Source: Gymnothorax reevesii
Lineage: Eukaryota; Chordata; Actinopteri; Anguilliformes; Muraenidae
Assembly: GCA_029721435.1 (NCBI GenBank)
Contig: CM056583.1
Location: 56,232,120 to 56,296,119 of the forward strand
Reading direction: 5' to 3'
Length of the DNA stretch: 64,000 bases
The notes under the pieces were generated by a model, which saw only the letters and a list, made by a program, of their open reading frames with translations, did no database searches and had not been told where the DNA came from. Each line of letters opens with the position of its first letter. The first letter of the stretch is position 1. A program made the translations under genes and the position numbers. Positions 11,040 to 24,400 of this stretch are shown here, piece after piece.

Positions 11040-14000
11040 CAACGGTTTACATTGTGGTCTGTGGGTTTGCTTGAGTGATTGTGAGGTCCTAACGAAAATA
11101 TAAATGTGACAATAGCATAGTTTGTTTTAAAATGTTTTTGTTTTCTAATAATGTACCTCTAAAATAATGTACTGTATGACTCTAGTCAACTAGCACTTTC
11201 AAATTAATACCTATCCTATTTCATTCATCGGTTTTTAATGCCATATATCGAATATTCGTGCTGAATGACGATAATGGGATTATAAGTAGTTCATCTTTGC
11301 ACAATGAAAATTATATTTGAGATGTGGTGATTTTATTGTGTATGTCATTTTGGCGTAACCATTGCATTAAAATTGGAATATTCATGAAGTCTTAGATGTT
11401 CTGAAGCTGGAAGAGCTACATTTTGTGAGTGGTTGCTTTTGGATATAGCCAGAGATCAGCACGATCAAAGAAATGCAGATGTGTGTATATATCAGATAAA
11501 TATTAATATATTTCATTATTATATAGAGACATATATATATATATATGATATATGTGGATATTTATACTTTAGGTATTGATTGATAGCGTAGGTGATGTAT
11601 TTTACAAATGTGGAAAGAGGTTTATTCTAGCCACCCCCATAAAGCTTCGGGCAGTGTTGAAGTGGTTGTAATGAGTTACAAAATTGTGCACTTTATGGAG
11701 TATTCCTTTGTTGAAGTAGCCCAATTTTAATCTATTTAAAACTTGTGAGGACTAATGTGCTCTTTTAGGGCTGTTTTGCATCCTATCAAGATGGTTTCCA
11801 GTCACACAGTGGTCATTATTTCCTTGTTGATGTGTCATACTGTGTGCACGCTGTGTTCAAAAGGTCATCTAATGCCAAGAGAAAGCAAAAAAAAAAAGCC
11901 AAGCAGATGTCAATCAAAGGGTTAAAAAGTCACTCAGAGGTGTCAATTCTGGGCTTTTTCAATCTATGTTTTCTAAAGAATTAAAATTACACCAATGAAT
12001 GTGTCACTATGTTACAGCTTCTTACATGTGGCACACTTCAGGGAGACCAGCCCTCAGCTTCAGACCACTGACGCACTACACCATAAATTGTTTTATTTTG
12101 CCTTAAAGCTATTCCTGATGGTCTGAGTGCTACTTGAATTCAAAATCTAGACTTTTGAAAACACGCCAAATGCACTTGAAGTATCGAAACCAAGTCCTGT
12201 GGTCATCAAAAGATTTCATGTTCTTGTTTTAAAGTGTGGCTTGGGTGTCTATGACTAAAATTAATTCAATCTCATCTCCAGGTTGTCCGTGCACAGCTGA
12301 CTGCACATGGAGGCAACTAGTGTTTGTACTGACAGTTTTGTTTGCTGGAGAATTGTTGAACACCTTTGTCACCTGTAATACATAAGCACCTGCCTTCTTT
12401 ATATTGTCACTTGAAATTTGGTGGCTCTTTTAGCGTTCTGTGCTGAATGAATATAATTTGGCACTAACAGTTGTATGCTGACATAAAACCAATCGGCCTA
12501 TTTTTTAAAAAATGTTTCTTGGAATGCAATACTCAAACTTCTTTAGGATCCCATCAGTTGGGTAATGTAAAAAAAGGCCATAATTAGTACATACAGTATG
12601 TTGTGGCACAGCGCAATGCAGCTTTCTTCTGAGAAAGTAACATTTTTTTTGTTCATTTCTTCAGTGAGGAGCTTTCATTGAGAACTCCATCTACTGGAAA
12701 CCCCTCTTTAATCTATGTAGGATTACATAATAGAAGTAAGACCCAGCGTCAGTTAGTACAACTCTCTTTGGCAATGCCAGGTCTCTGGCCTGCAGACACA
12801 AGATGAATGGTAAATGAAGGGAAATCTGTTATTGGGACTAACTGTAAGACATCACTAAAAAGATTGAAATATGACTGAACATGTAACTGAATAGGATTTC
12901 TCCATTTAATTCTTCCCGCACTGTTTTGTAGGCTCTGAAATCAGAGTGTGTCTATCGCAACACCCAGTGTAAATAAAGAGTAATTCTCTTATCTTAAAGA
13001 TATAACTGCTCTATGCAGGCTCTGGTGCCTAAACAGTCTAGTAAGCTTTCATTGTTGCCAGTATTGAACAATGTATATACATTCTGCCCAAGGAGATATT
13101 TTTGTAATTTGAAGCTAGTGCAAAGGGCCTCTGCTTGCACTTTCTAGTGCTGCCAGCATAGGTTGCTTTCACATGCACCCTACTGATAATTATACTTGCT
13201 ATATAGAAATTGTGTATTTGTAGGTGTTCATACATGTTTAAGAGCACTGTGGTTTCTGCACATCCTATGTATCAGTTGGTGCTACCAAAGTCAACTTGAA
13301 CCATAGCACTAAATGTGGGAATCTTCTTTTATTAATTTTTTTTTAAATTGCCTCTTTAATTCCCCAAGTGCATCTGACTAAAATATTCTTCCTAAATACT
13401 TACAATATCAAACATGCCAAATTTGCTGTGATTCAAGACTGCATGCTTGCATACAGCTAATTTAGCAAAGCAACAGTCTACGGCAGGCTATGGAAAGGGG
13501 TACATGTGGAAGTGCCTACAGCTGTACAGCATGCCATGCATCAGCTACGTCAGCATTCAGAATTTTATCAGGCGTCAAAGTGCAACAAATCATTGCATTC
13601 TCCGAAGTTCTGAAAGGATCCAGTCTAATTCTAGCATTTGCTATGAAGGACTAATATAGGTACTCTGAATAGTTGCTGGCTTGGAATTCCCAAAACTATT
13701 CTGAGGCACGAAAGGACGTGTGCATAATATAAAGGAACAATCCGAGCTTTTCGTGCAGAGCACTGCTCCGGTGTTTTTTGGGAGTCATTGGTCTTCTAAG
13801 GGTAAATGATTGTAGTGTGTTAAGTCTCTAAATGGCATTATAACTGAGAAATGCCTACACAGCACACTGTCCTTGAAAAAGGTGCTTTATAAACGAGCCA
13901 GTATTTTATTAAGGTCGACTAGAACACAAAGCTTGCTAATATGCCAACTATTTTGGTGATTCTCATTCACTTCTTCAGTTTCACAGACAAAATATGCCAC

Positions 14001-14858
14001 AACTAGGGAAGCTTATGAATACTTCAGTCCCATAATGCATTCTATCTACAGTCAAATTTTTACATCAAAAAATATTTTTAAGTGGTCACTCAGCTTTTGT
14101 CGCGAGGACTACTTTGCAGTGTCTTCTAAGGCACTACGTTTCAATGCCCATCATATGATTATTGAAAATATTAATATGCTGCCTTTTTTTTAGTGAGTCT
14201 TCTGAGTTGCCAGTACTCTTTTATCAAAAAAGTTCTTCACGCTTTCTGTTAATTTTGGGGGAAATCCCATGATATTTGGGTGGGACAACATCAGGATAGC
14301 CTTGGGACGCGAAGGTTTAAGCTTCAGCAAAATTATAAAGCTCACTGGAAAGTTAAATTAACAATGTCATCTGTTTACTCTTGGGAATTTCCTGTTTTGA
14401 TCTTGAATGAAGTCAAAATTGAACTTTTGCGCTCTATTCTTAGGTTATATTGTTTCCTTGATGGGGACATGGCACATTTAAATGCTTAAGTCTGAAAAAT
14501 AAACATATTCTTTCTAAAGAGTTAGTTCATTATGGCCAAGAATCCTATAGAAGTAAACTAGCATCTTTTAAATGAAGGTTCTAATTATGGTCTCCAGCAG
14601 CCTAAAGCTATCGCTACTGTGGTCAGTTTGGTAGGAGTCTGAACTGGTGTAACAAGCTCTTGTGTAGCCACAGTGATATCAGTGCAGCTAATGCAAAGAA
14701 GTTCAAGCGTAAAGTGCAAAGTGAACCCTAATGATTATTCTGCAGTGCTTTAAAGGGCTTTTTTTGTGCATTTTTTGATGAATTCATTTGTAGAAGTTCA
14801 TTTATTAATTGCTCTCAAAAGATAATGACTTGAAAATTCCTGGATTTAAAAAAAAAAG

Positions 14859-14883
14859 TTTTTTTTTTTTTTTTTTTTTTTTT
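14859..14883. repeat. Poly-T tract
   Basis: A run of 25 T directly after a short A run, giving an A/T mirror structure. Confidence 0.95.
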
Positions 14884-15666
14884 GGAGTGCAATGTTTCCC
14901 TTACATTACTGCAAAGCTATGTAATATATAATTATTTTATTTATTTTGGACATTTCACTCTCCTGCTTGTCTTTTTGTTTTAGCAACGTGTACATTTTAT
15001 CCTTCTTTTTGGCCACCTGTAAAAAGCCACATTCCTTGTGTTAATATTTGTTTTTCTCTATTGTCCCAAATGACTGGCTTGCTTGTCATTGGAGAACAGT
15101 CTAAGTGAGGCAGAGAAAGCTTGTATGAAACTTGCATTTTTTGGTAGTAGGATTGATCATAGTTTTATTGTTTTACGTGTGTCACTGGAGATGTGTTTGC
15201 CCGTTTGTGCGTGTATATTCGTTTCTTAGTTCAATTTTCCTTGTATGTAGTGCTAGAGCAGACCAGCCTCTCCCTCCCACTGAGGCGGTTTGCATGTTCA
15301 GGTGACTATGTAGTGCTAAAGCGTAATGCAAAGCACAGTAGTGTTCATCAATTTTTATTTGCCTTTGAAATGAGCACTGTATCATATATGGTTATTTATT
15401 TTGTATAATGTAAATTGATGTCAGACATTGTGTTTGAAATAGGGAACTAAATCGGCGAATGCAGTGGCTAAAAAAAAATGCAGAAACGCAGAAGTACGAG
15501 AAATGTTCTGCGCTTTGATATGGGTTTGGAACGTGCTTTCATACAGTGGTATGAACTACTTTTCAAACAACAATGTGTATTTTTTCTGACTTATCAAAGA
15601 AAATGATGTTTTTTTTCTGGCTCATCATTATCAGTTTGTCTTCAAGTATGACAGTTTATTTCCTTT

Positions 15667-15688
15667 GGGGGGGGGGGGGGGGGGGGGG
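15667..15688. repeat. Poly-G tract of 22
   Basis: Twenty-two uninterrupted G on the plus strand in AT-rich surroundings. The length may be uncertain in sequencing. Confidence 0.97.
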
Positions 15689-18600
15689 TGAAAATGTGGG
15701 TGGTGACTAGCTTATTTGCTCCACCTTAATTGTTGCAACTGGTGAAGGGCATCCTACAAAATGCCAACAGTGCAACAGGGGCAATGGCACATTCCGTGAA
15801 GTAGCACTTTAATACAAACAGCACTTTCCTCGGCTGCTTCTTTTACAAAACTCACTAGGGAGGGCACTGAGACCAAATGTGCTGGTTTCACACCCTTGTG
15901 AGATCAAGGAGACAATCTTGCTCTCAATAGCGTGACAGGGCATCATGTGCCTGTCGGCACAGTCGTTGCTAGCAGGACGAGGACACTCTGTGTCCGGGTA
16001 ATGGGAGGCTTTACAGTCTGAGCACTCTGCCTTTGGCTTACAGTATCATTGTGAAACTGAGCCGATCTGCATAGCTCAAAATCCTGCAGACTACAGGCAT
16101 TAAACTCCGCAGGAGCCAAATTGGGACCCCTCTTTTGTGACATCGGTCTCTGCTTCTGCTTGCTTGGGTTTTTTTTATTTTTTTTTTTCCCCCCATTGTT
16201 TGTTTTTCAAGTAGTGGCAGCTGCTGAACAGAAAACTGGGAGAGTGGAAGACATGCCTTGAATTGGATGATAATTCACCTGTTTTCAATTATTGTTCTTG
16301 AAAAACACGTTTTTTAAGAATATGAATAATCCGTTGGCTGTTGTACACACAGCTTTCTTTTAATTGCAATATTAAGGCAAGCAAATCATAAATTCAACAA
16401 AAATGTTTTATTCACTTGCCTTAATAGGCTACCCTTCACAAAAAAAACCTGCTCTGGATTTTTGTGTTAACTTTAGTCACATCCTGCAAAGCAGGCCATC
16501 AAACCTACGCTCGATTGTTTAAATGAAAACAAAGATTGAAATGCGCACATTTTTGTGTTCAAATGACGTGTTTTATTTCTCATCTTTACAAAGAGAGTTG
16601 GTTACAACTGAAAGAGGTGCGTTGAAGTATCTTTAATCAAGGAAAATGATTGAAAGCCATTCAAGACTAATTATCATCAAGGCATGTTTTACGCCCTCCC
16701 TGATTTCTGTCCATTGGCCGCCAGTGTTTTCGACAGAAGTATAATTGAAGAAGGATACCACTGTCTGTGTCATTTTAAAAAATACAAGGCTGTGGATTTT
16801 CCAAATAAATATGATTTTTTTTTTTTTTCCCAAATTTATTTTTATATTCTAGATTTTGTCCCTTTTTATTAGGATTCAATTCAATGTGTACAATGTTAAT
16901 AATCAGAATGATGAGATGAATACTCCTGTACCATTTAATCCTTGCTAATGTTCAGGTTTGCTGTTTCTGTTGGACAGTAAACTGAACAGCTCTCTTTTTT
17001 TTTTTCTTTTTAGAGTGGACTGTTGAATATTGGCATTTGAAATACTTTTTCATGGTTCACAATTTTGCCAGTACATTAAACTAAGAACAATCACTTAAAT
17101 TCTGTATACCCATGGGTTAATTAATTTTTGTGTTCTTTTTTTTCCTCATTGAACGATAAGTTGTAAAATCATGAACGATTTGCATTTGTTTAAAATATTG
17201 TCTGAAATTCATACAATTTGTGGTATCACATTTGCATATTCGGTGAATTGCATCCCTGGAGTTTATCTTCCGATTTACATTTCTATCCATGTTTGTGTAG
17301 GATAGATTTATATACATATCTTATTTTTTTCATGCATTTTTACATGATGTTAGCTAGTTTGAATTCTAGTGGGACCCAAGAAAAGGTTTCAAAAAATTTT
17401 CACTGCAGGAACCAATCAAAGTACTAATATTTGGCTTCTTGATGAATTGTTAAATATTTCAAAAATTTTATTGAGTGTTTGAAATTGTTCTTGAGGAATT
17501 TTGTTTTAATTACATTGCTGATCAGCCAGCAGTACTATGAAGCACTATTATACCTTGGCCTGACATCTGAAGACCATTGAGTTCTGTCTTGGATTAATAA
17601 GAAAGTTTTTACCCCTGGTTTTTACTTCTGGGTTTTTTGCTCAGCCAAATTTTGTCTCTTTCCCATATACTAAGGTCATGCTAAAAATATATGTATATAT
17701 ATCAGTAGAAACTATGTACCATATTCATATTTTGAATGCTTTCAATTTTGGGACTGTTAAACTGAAATGAATTTTAAGGTTCCAACCATAAGCCTTAACA
17801 ACATGTTTCAATTTGATTGTATGTTTCCTTTTAGGATGAAGGCAAGAATTTATGTTTTACTACTGAGGAACTAAAAAAGAAATCCGAAAGATTAAGGAGA
17901 GTAAATTGGTTCAAACTGAAAAGAACAAACCTTGTTTGTACAAAATGTAAACAAAAGGTTAAGCTGAAAGAAACTTGTTTTGTGAAATTGTGACTATAAA
18001 ATCCAGAGGGAGTCTATAAAAACCAGAAGAGCAGTAAAATGAAAGCTAATACTCTGGCTTCACTTAATGATGAGGGCCCCTGTTACTGAGCTGTTGTGCA
18101 AGTATGAATTTTGGAGAAAGTTTATTTTGTTTTTTAAGGTTTTAGGTTTGTTTTTTTGCTTCATTATTTTGCAGTGAGTTCATCATGGCACTCTGTTTGC
18201 AGCATTTGGAAATTAGAATCCTAAGCATTTGATTGTTTTTCTTTAATGGTTGAAAAAATGTTTTTGTGTAATCTTGGGATAAATGATTGTGTACAACATT
18301 AGCTTGTCCTCTTGTAGTCCTATAGAATAATATAAGACTTAAAACAAGAAAGCAATTGTTCTATATTCTAGCACTTTCTTTAACGTGTGTACTGTATTAG
18401 TTCATGTTCTACACGTATGGTACTGTATGATTATTCATTAATTGCCTTGTAGTGTTTGTAAGAGGTTGCAAAATGTAGGATACTTATGTGAAAAATTCCA
18501 CGTTTATGAATTTTTGCATGCCAACAGTTGGGTCCAAACTAAAGAGAAAAAAAAACATTAAAAATGGTGCTATATTCTGAAACATAAAGGTGCTGATGTG

Positions 18601-19411
18601 GACTCCAACTGCATGCATGCTAACAGGAAATATATTGTAAAAAAAGAGAAAAAAGACTTGAAAATGGACATTATGCTCTAGTGCAGAACTAAAAAATGAG
18701 TGAGAAAATGTCCTTTCCCTAACGCACAAAGTTCAGTGTAACTGTAAATTCCATTCATACTGTTGATCGAGACTACTGCTTTCCCGCAGTTCTATGCCTC
18801 CAGTCAGTCCACACAGGCAGTGGTTGACAGTGCAGATATCATAAATGCATATCTGGGGGCTTGACAATAATATCTCAACAATTTGTTGTCCAACATGGCT
18901 TCAGAGTGCTGCCTTTTGTAGTGCTTGCCGAACAGAAATCATTGCACTTGCTATGAAGCTCGCAAAAGGGCCTCTTCTGCCAGACTTGCTTTTCTGTGGC
19001 TTTCTGAGCTGATGCGCTGAGCAGCAGCCACAGTGCAGGTATCAGATGCTGCAGCCAGGTTTTAGAGTCAACAAAACCAGTGTATACATGTCCTGCTCAA
19101 GAAATTGTTCTCAGCCAGCCAGATCAGCAATGCATATTTACAGTTACCCTGGTTCTGTGTGTATTTCCCAAAAGATCCATAGACAATCTTATGAACAAAA
19201 ATGTTTTGTATGGTTATGATTAAATCATTTGATTCTTATATAAGCAGCTTTTACATGTAGCAGGGTTTGGTTATGGGGAATGGGAAGTGGGGAGGGGGGT
19301 GGTATTAAAAAAAACAGCTGATAGTAATGGCAACAGGTGTCGTATTGGTTGTTAAAAAATGGAAAATGTGGATATGTTACATTAGTATTTGCCATCACTA
19401 TTTTATTGTTC

Positions 19412-19417
19412 AATAAA
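19412..19417 (+). other. Candidate distal poly(A) signal
   Basis: AATAAA at the end of the transposon-poor tract, just before a Tc1-like element. It could be the distal end of a purg transcript. Confidence 0.3.
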
Positions 19418-19496
19418 ATTTATCCATGATTAATCAAATATTTGAAGGGTGTTTTTATTACATTTAGCTGCATTTGTCAGCTCTTCTATGAACATT

Positions 19497-21080
19497 TACA
19501 ATCAAAATTATTCAGCCCCCGTTGCAAATTAGGTTTACTGGAAAAATGTACAAACTTTCAGCTGTTTGCAATGAACAAATCAAACAAGAACAATTTCAAT
19601 GGCTCAACTCAACAAATACTACAAGTGTCTTCTCCAAATTCAACACATGCCACTTTTAATGACTACTGCTGGCTCAAAAGTATTCAACTCCTTCATGATA
19701 AGCATCTTTAATACTTAGTAGAGCACCCTTTTGCTGCTATGACCTGCTGGAGATGTGATGCATAGGCAGACAACGGCTTCCGGCAGCATTCCCAAGGAAT
19801 CTTCGCCCAGTCCTCATGGACAATGGCCTCCAGTTCACTAATATTCAAGGGTTTGCGTGCTGCAACTGTGTTCTTCAAACCCCACCAGGGATTTTTTTAT
19901 GGGGTTCAAGTGAGGTGACTGTGATGGGCACTCTAGAATCTTCCAGACTTCTTCTGAAACCAGGGCTTGGTGAATGTTGACGTATGCTTAGGATCATTGT
20001 CCTTTTGGAAGGTCCCATGATGCCCAATTGTCAGCTTCCCCACAGAATGACATTTTCTCCTTGGATATCCTGGTACTTGACTGAATCCATCTTGCCCTCC
20101 ACGCTCTGCAGATTTCCAGTGTCAGAGGAAGCAAGGCAGCCGCAGAGCATCAAAAAGCCCCCACAATTCTTCATTGTAGACCGGGTGTGCTTTTCAGCAT
20201 ATGCTTCTTTATTCCTCCTGCAGACATACCACTGATTCATAAGCCCGAAATATTCCAGTTTTGTTTCATCACTCCACAGAACAATATCCCCAGACCTCTG
20301 TGCCTTATTTTATATGGTTTTGAGCATGTTGGAGCTTGTGCTTTCAGATTCGTTGTGTATGTCTTGCATACCTTCAATGTTTAGTATACGCCTTACTGTA
20401 CAAACTGAAACCTCAGTGCCTCCTGCCTCCAAGTCTTGCTGGGGGTCTCCTGCAGTCACCTGAGGGTTTTTGACCACCCGTCCGCTCAAGAATCTGGTGA
20501 CAGCCATTAATAGCTTCCTCTTTCTGCCACATCCTGGTACTGTAGCCACTCTTCCTTTAACTCTGAATTTGCGAACTATGCTTCCAACTGTATCTGTGTG
20601 AAAATTCAATGCCTGTGCTACCTTATTTTATCCTTTTCCTTGTTTGTGCAAGGCAATGATCTCCTCCATTTACTTTTTGGGCAACTCTTTTCACAGCCAT
20701 ATTTCTAATATACAATCAAATTTCACTATCAGCAAACCCCTGGCGAAAGCAAGTATTTTATGTGTTCTATCTCGAGCAAAACTGATGCAACTAATTAAGC
20801 TCTGATTAGCTGCATTAGGTGTGCTTGACACAACACCTGATTTACAAATATGCTCTTATCAGGGATTGCAATCGGAGGGATTGAATAATTTTGAGACTGT
20901 AGTAGTCACTAAAAATTGCATTTTATGTTAAATTTGGAAAAACCACTTGTAATATTAGTAGTGTTTAGCTATTTAAAATGTTCTTGTTTAATCTATGTAT
21001 CACAAACAGCTGAAAGTTTGTAAATTTTGCTATTAAATCCAATTTGCAATGGGGGTGGAATCATTTTGACTGCAACTGTA
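19497..21080 (-). mobile_element. Tc1-like transposon with long inverted repeats
   Basis: The left end starts TACAATCAAAATTATTC and the right end is the complement of TACAGTTGCAGTCAAAATG. Both arms then share CCCCCATTGCAAATT-type sequence and ACAAACTTTCAGCTGTTTG. The repeats extend for about 200 bp. A transposase lies on the minus strand. The best open piece is 20609-20310, with SIVRKFRVKGRVATVPGCGR, then VVKNPQVTA and GTEVSVCTVRRILN, the paired DNA-binding domain of Tc1 transposases. The catalytic half towards 19740 is broken by stops. Nonfunctional. Confidence 0.87.
20310..20609 (-). pseudogene. Tc1-like transposase, N-terminal fragment
   Basis: Ninety-nine codons with the bipartite helix-turn-helix region of Tc1 transposases (TVGSIVRKFRVKG, GRKRKL, TEVSVCTVRRILN). 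The family protein is about 340 residues, so two thirds are missing or frameshifted. Confidence 0.82.
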
Positions 21081-21439
21081 ATTCAGCATTGTTTAATCTT
21101 GGTATCTCAGCCACTTCTCAACCAATCTCAGTGCCATTTCATAAAGCCACTGTCTTACCAAATACTGACTATGTTTCGACTAGTTGATGGCATTACTGCA
21201 TTCTGGGCATTTAAAAAAAATCTCAATTTTATTCCTGACATAAGAATCCTTAATCTGTCTGTCATACAGTGCGCTGTCTGACTGCAATATTTACCCTAAT
21301 GGTGAATATTAGCTTTAGCAGTTATGAAAAAATGTGGTTGCGTATAATTAAAAGATTTTATTGAAAATATTTTAAAATTGTGATGAATTTAATGATGATT
21401 GAAGGAAAAAAAAAACATTTTTATCCTAAAATAAATATT

Positions 21440-24400
21440 TTCCCCTCTCAAAAAAATTGTGCCACAATCATTGGCGCCCCTACAAAATCTTAGTGATGTA
21501 ATTGAAGTACATTCCCATTGGTGTTTGGCTTTACCATGTTCACCATAACATTACTTACTTTTGTCCTGGGGTATAAATATGATGTGATATGCAGGTTAAT
21601 TTCCTTTAATAATCCATCATCGTGGTTATGACAATAGAATACAGCAATGATGTGCAACAGAAAATTGTTGAGCTACACAAATGTGGAAATTGCAGCAAGA
21701 AAATAAATAAAAATGCAAAAATGTCCATTTTGGCTGTCAGGACAATAATTAAGAGGTTTCAGACCTAGCTGGCAATGTTAAAAATATCCCTGTGAGAGGA
21801 TATGTGGCTATTTTGAATGCACATACTGAGAGGAGGGTGGTTCAAATGTTAGGGAATATTTTAAGGATATCCACTGGGGAAATCCATCCATCGATTATCT
21901 ACATCACTTCTTCCTTTGTAGGAAAATCCATCCATCCAGGGGTAATAAAAAATCACTACAGATTTCATGGAGCCTTGCTCTGTTGGGATAAGACTTAGAG
22001 AAGAAGATAACTGACGCAGGGCAACTTACACTCATGGAAAGTCTGCTTTGATAACCATTTGGTGATCTGGGAAGTGAGAAGGAGTCACTCAAGAGGTGAA
22101 GTGATTGCGGTGATGAACCAGACGATGCGACTGTCTGCCTTCACCATCAAAAGGTGTTTTTGACAAAATATACCTTTCTTCAAAGATTGTGTTGTGATCC
22201 ATTTGGATTGCATAAAAATATTAATTGATGTGATTCCTTGACAATAGTCAATGAGGACAAGGCAAGTGATCATGATTCTTTCATGTAAAATTGACTACGT
22301 GTACTCTCTAAATTGTCCATGATTCCACATACATTAAAATAACTGTTACAAATATGTGATGTGACTTTACCTGTAATAATAGTAGTACATAACACTTGTA
22401 ATATTTGTTGAAATTCCTTTTTTCTTTGTAGTAAGGAATAAGTTCAGTCAACTGATATTTTGTGAAAGTTACTAAGTTAAAGCTAAGATTTGTGCTGCTG
22501 CTTTTAAACTCACGTTGATATCTCAGCATTTTTTGGTTCACAATAGTAAATATTAGTGAATATTAAGATGTCATATTGATGCAATATTTTTTTGATGGGA
22601 TTACCGTACAATTTGGAAAACTAAAAAAGACAACCTAGCACATCTCTGAAAATTTGATAGGTTATTAATTAATATCTATAGTAACTTAGCAAAAAAATTC
22701 AAATATCTACCACTTGTCCCCCTTGCACAATTGAAGTCTAAAATCATCCAAAAAAAAAAAAACAGCATTTTCATTTCCGTAGCCAAATTTAAACCACTGT
22801 TTAGCCCTAAATATTGCATGCATACCAAAATAGTTTCTCAATCTGAAAAACTGATGCTAAAGCTGTATACTTATAAAATTTGGGGGATGATTCTCAAAAC
22901 TTACTGAGATATTTAATTTTAAAAAATTGATGTTTAGACCAGGGGTCACCAACTGGAGGGGTGGGGTTTGTTCCTGGAGGGCTACCATCCTGTAGGTTTC
23001 TGCTTTACCTCTTATTCAGCACACCTGATTCAACTAATTAGCTACTTAACAAGATCATAGCTGGGCAATTAAGCAGCTTTTTAGTTGAATCAGGTGTGCC
23101 GAATGGGAGGTAGAGCAGAAACCTACACAAGGCCAGATTATCCCTAAAATGACTGGTGTGAGTACACTGGGGCATCATGCTGGGAGCATCACATGATTCA
23201 CGAATCCTCAGTTTTTTATTTTTTTATTTTAATGGGAAGAGATGCGTATGCATACAGTATTATGAACAAATTCAAACTTAACTGTTGATATTGTCATGGC
23301 CCCAATTTCTTATGAACTATCGGACAGCAAGGGATAACAGACAAAATTTTAAAACTTAAACAGATTCAATTAAACAAACCACTGACCAAGGCTGAAATAT
23401 TAACAAAAAAAGATGTTTACAGTCCCTTGAGATGGGGTTGCTTTGCGATGTTCTGGGACAGGAAAATGCTCCAACACAGGCAATAATCCGCAAAAAGCTT
23501 CACAGGTCTTGAAAAGAGTGACAGATCTGGTCAAATGTATCCTTCCACAATTTCTCTTTGCAATTTTACCCTCTCAAATTTTCTCATATACTCTTTTGCA
23601 GCCCCCTCCCACCTTCCAGACTTTTTTTCAATTCTCTGGGACTTTCCCCTCTGAGGCATGCCCAGGTCATGCCCAAAACCTTGCTCCAGACTGGCTTAAC
23701 AAAAAAAATGTCAATACTGCCATCTCGTGGCTTTTTTTTCCACATTACAATATGAAAAGAGAATATTAAAAAAAAGAATACAAATAAAAAACTGCCCAGC
23801 CAAAGTCACAGAAAGGCAAACTGGTCCCAGATCAGTGTTGCAAGCTGAGCTGCCACTTAGAAACTGAATGGGTACTGATCTCTAATCAGTTGATCACAAG
23901 GATTTGCCTTCGATCTAACATCACGTGCTTCAACACGCTGTGGGGCGGGGCAAGCAACCGAGGAGTTGTGCTAATCGGAAAATGGTAAAAGGAAAAAAGT
24001 ACAAAAGATATCCACGCTATCGAATGTACCAGAAATATCTTACTTTTTTAACATTACTCGCAGCAAAGAAGCCGTCGGTAGAGCAGCAACTGTTCCGCCC
24101 GTTAACTCCGTTCCTCCAGCGCTAGCAGCAAGTGCTTACGTTATAAAACTTGGCAATGTACGTTAGAGGATAATGCTAATTAGGCACATGCAGCAGCGCA
24201 TAATATTAGCTGATGTTAACAGGAGCCTGTCGCAGGTGACGGCAACAGCTGAACTCGGGGACGGGGAAGGTTTGCATGATCGCAAAAGCTGACAATAGTG
24301 AGTTCACTGCACGACGCCTGATGATTAGTCACACTGGGGCATAGCATTGTGTTAATCCGGCCCTGAGCCTACAGGATGGTAACTCTCAAGGAACAGAGTT

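Larger units (their letters stand above)
11040..19496 (+). other. Transposon-poor 8.4 kb after purg, candidate long 3' UTR
   Basis: No coding exon and no clear transposon were seen. The tract is AT-rich with homopolymers and short (TA)n. AATAAA signals lie at 12972, 14498 and 19412, and TGTAAATA and TGTATATA (Pumilio-type words) occur. Long 3' UTRs are known for PUR-family genes, so part or all may be purg 3' UTR; this is inference. Confidence 0.45.
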
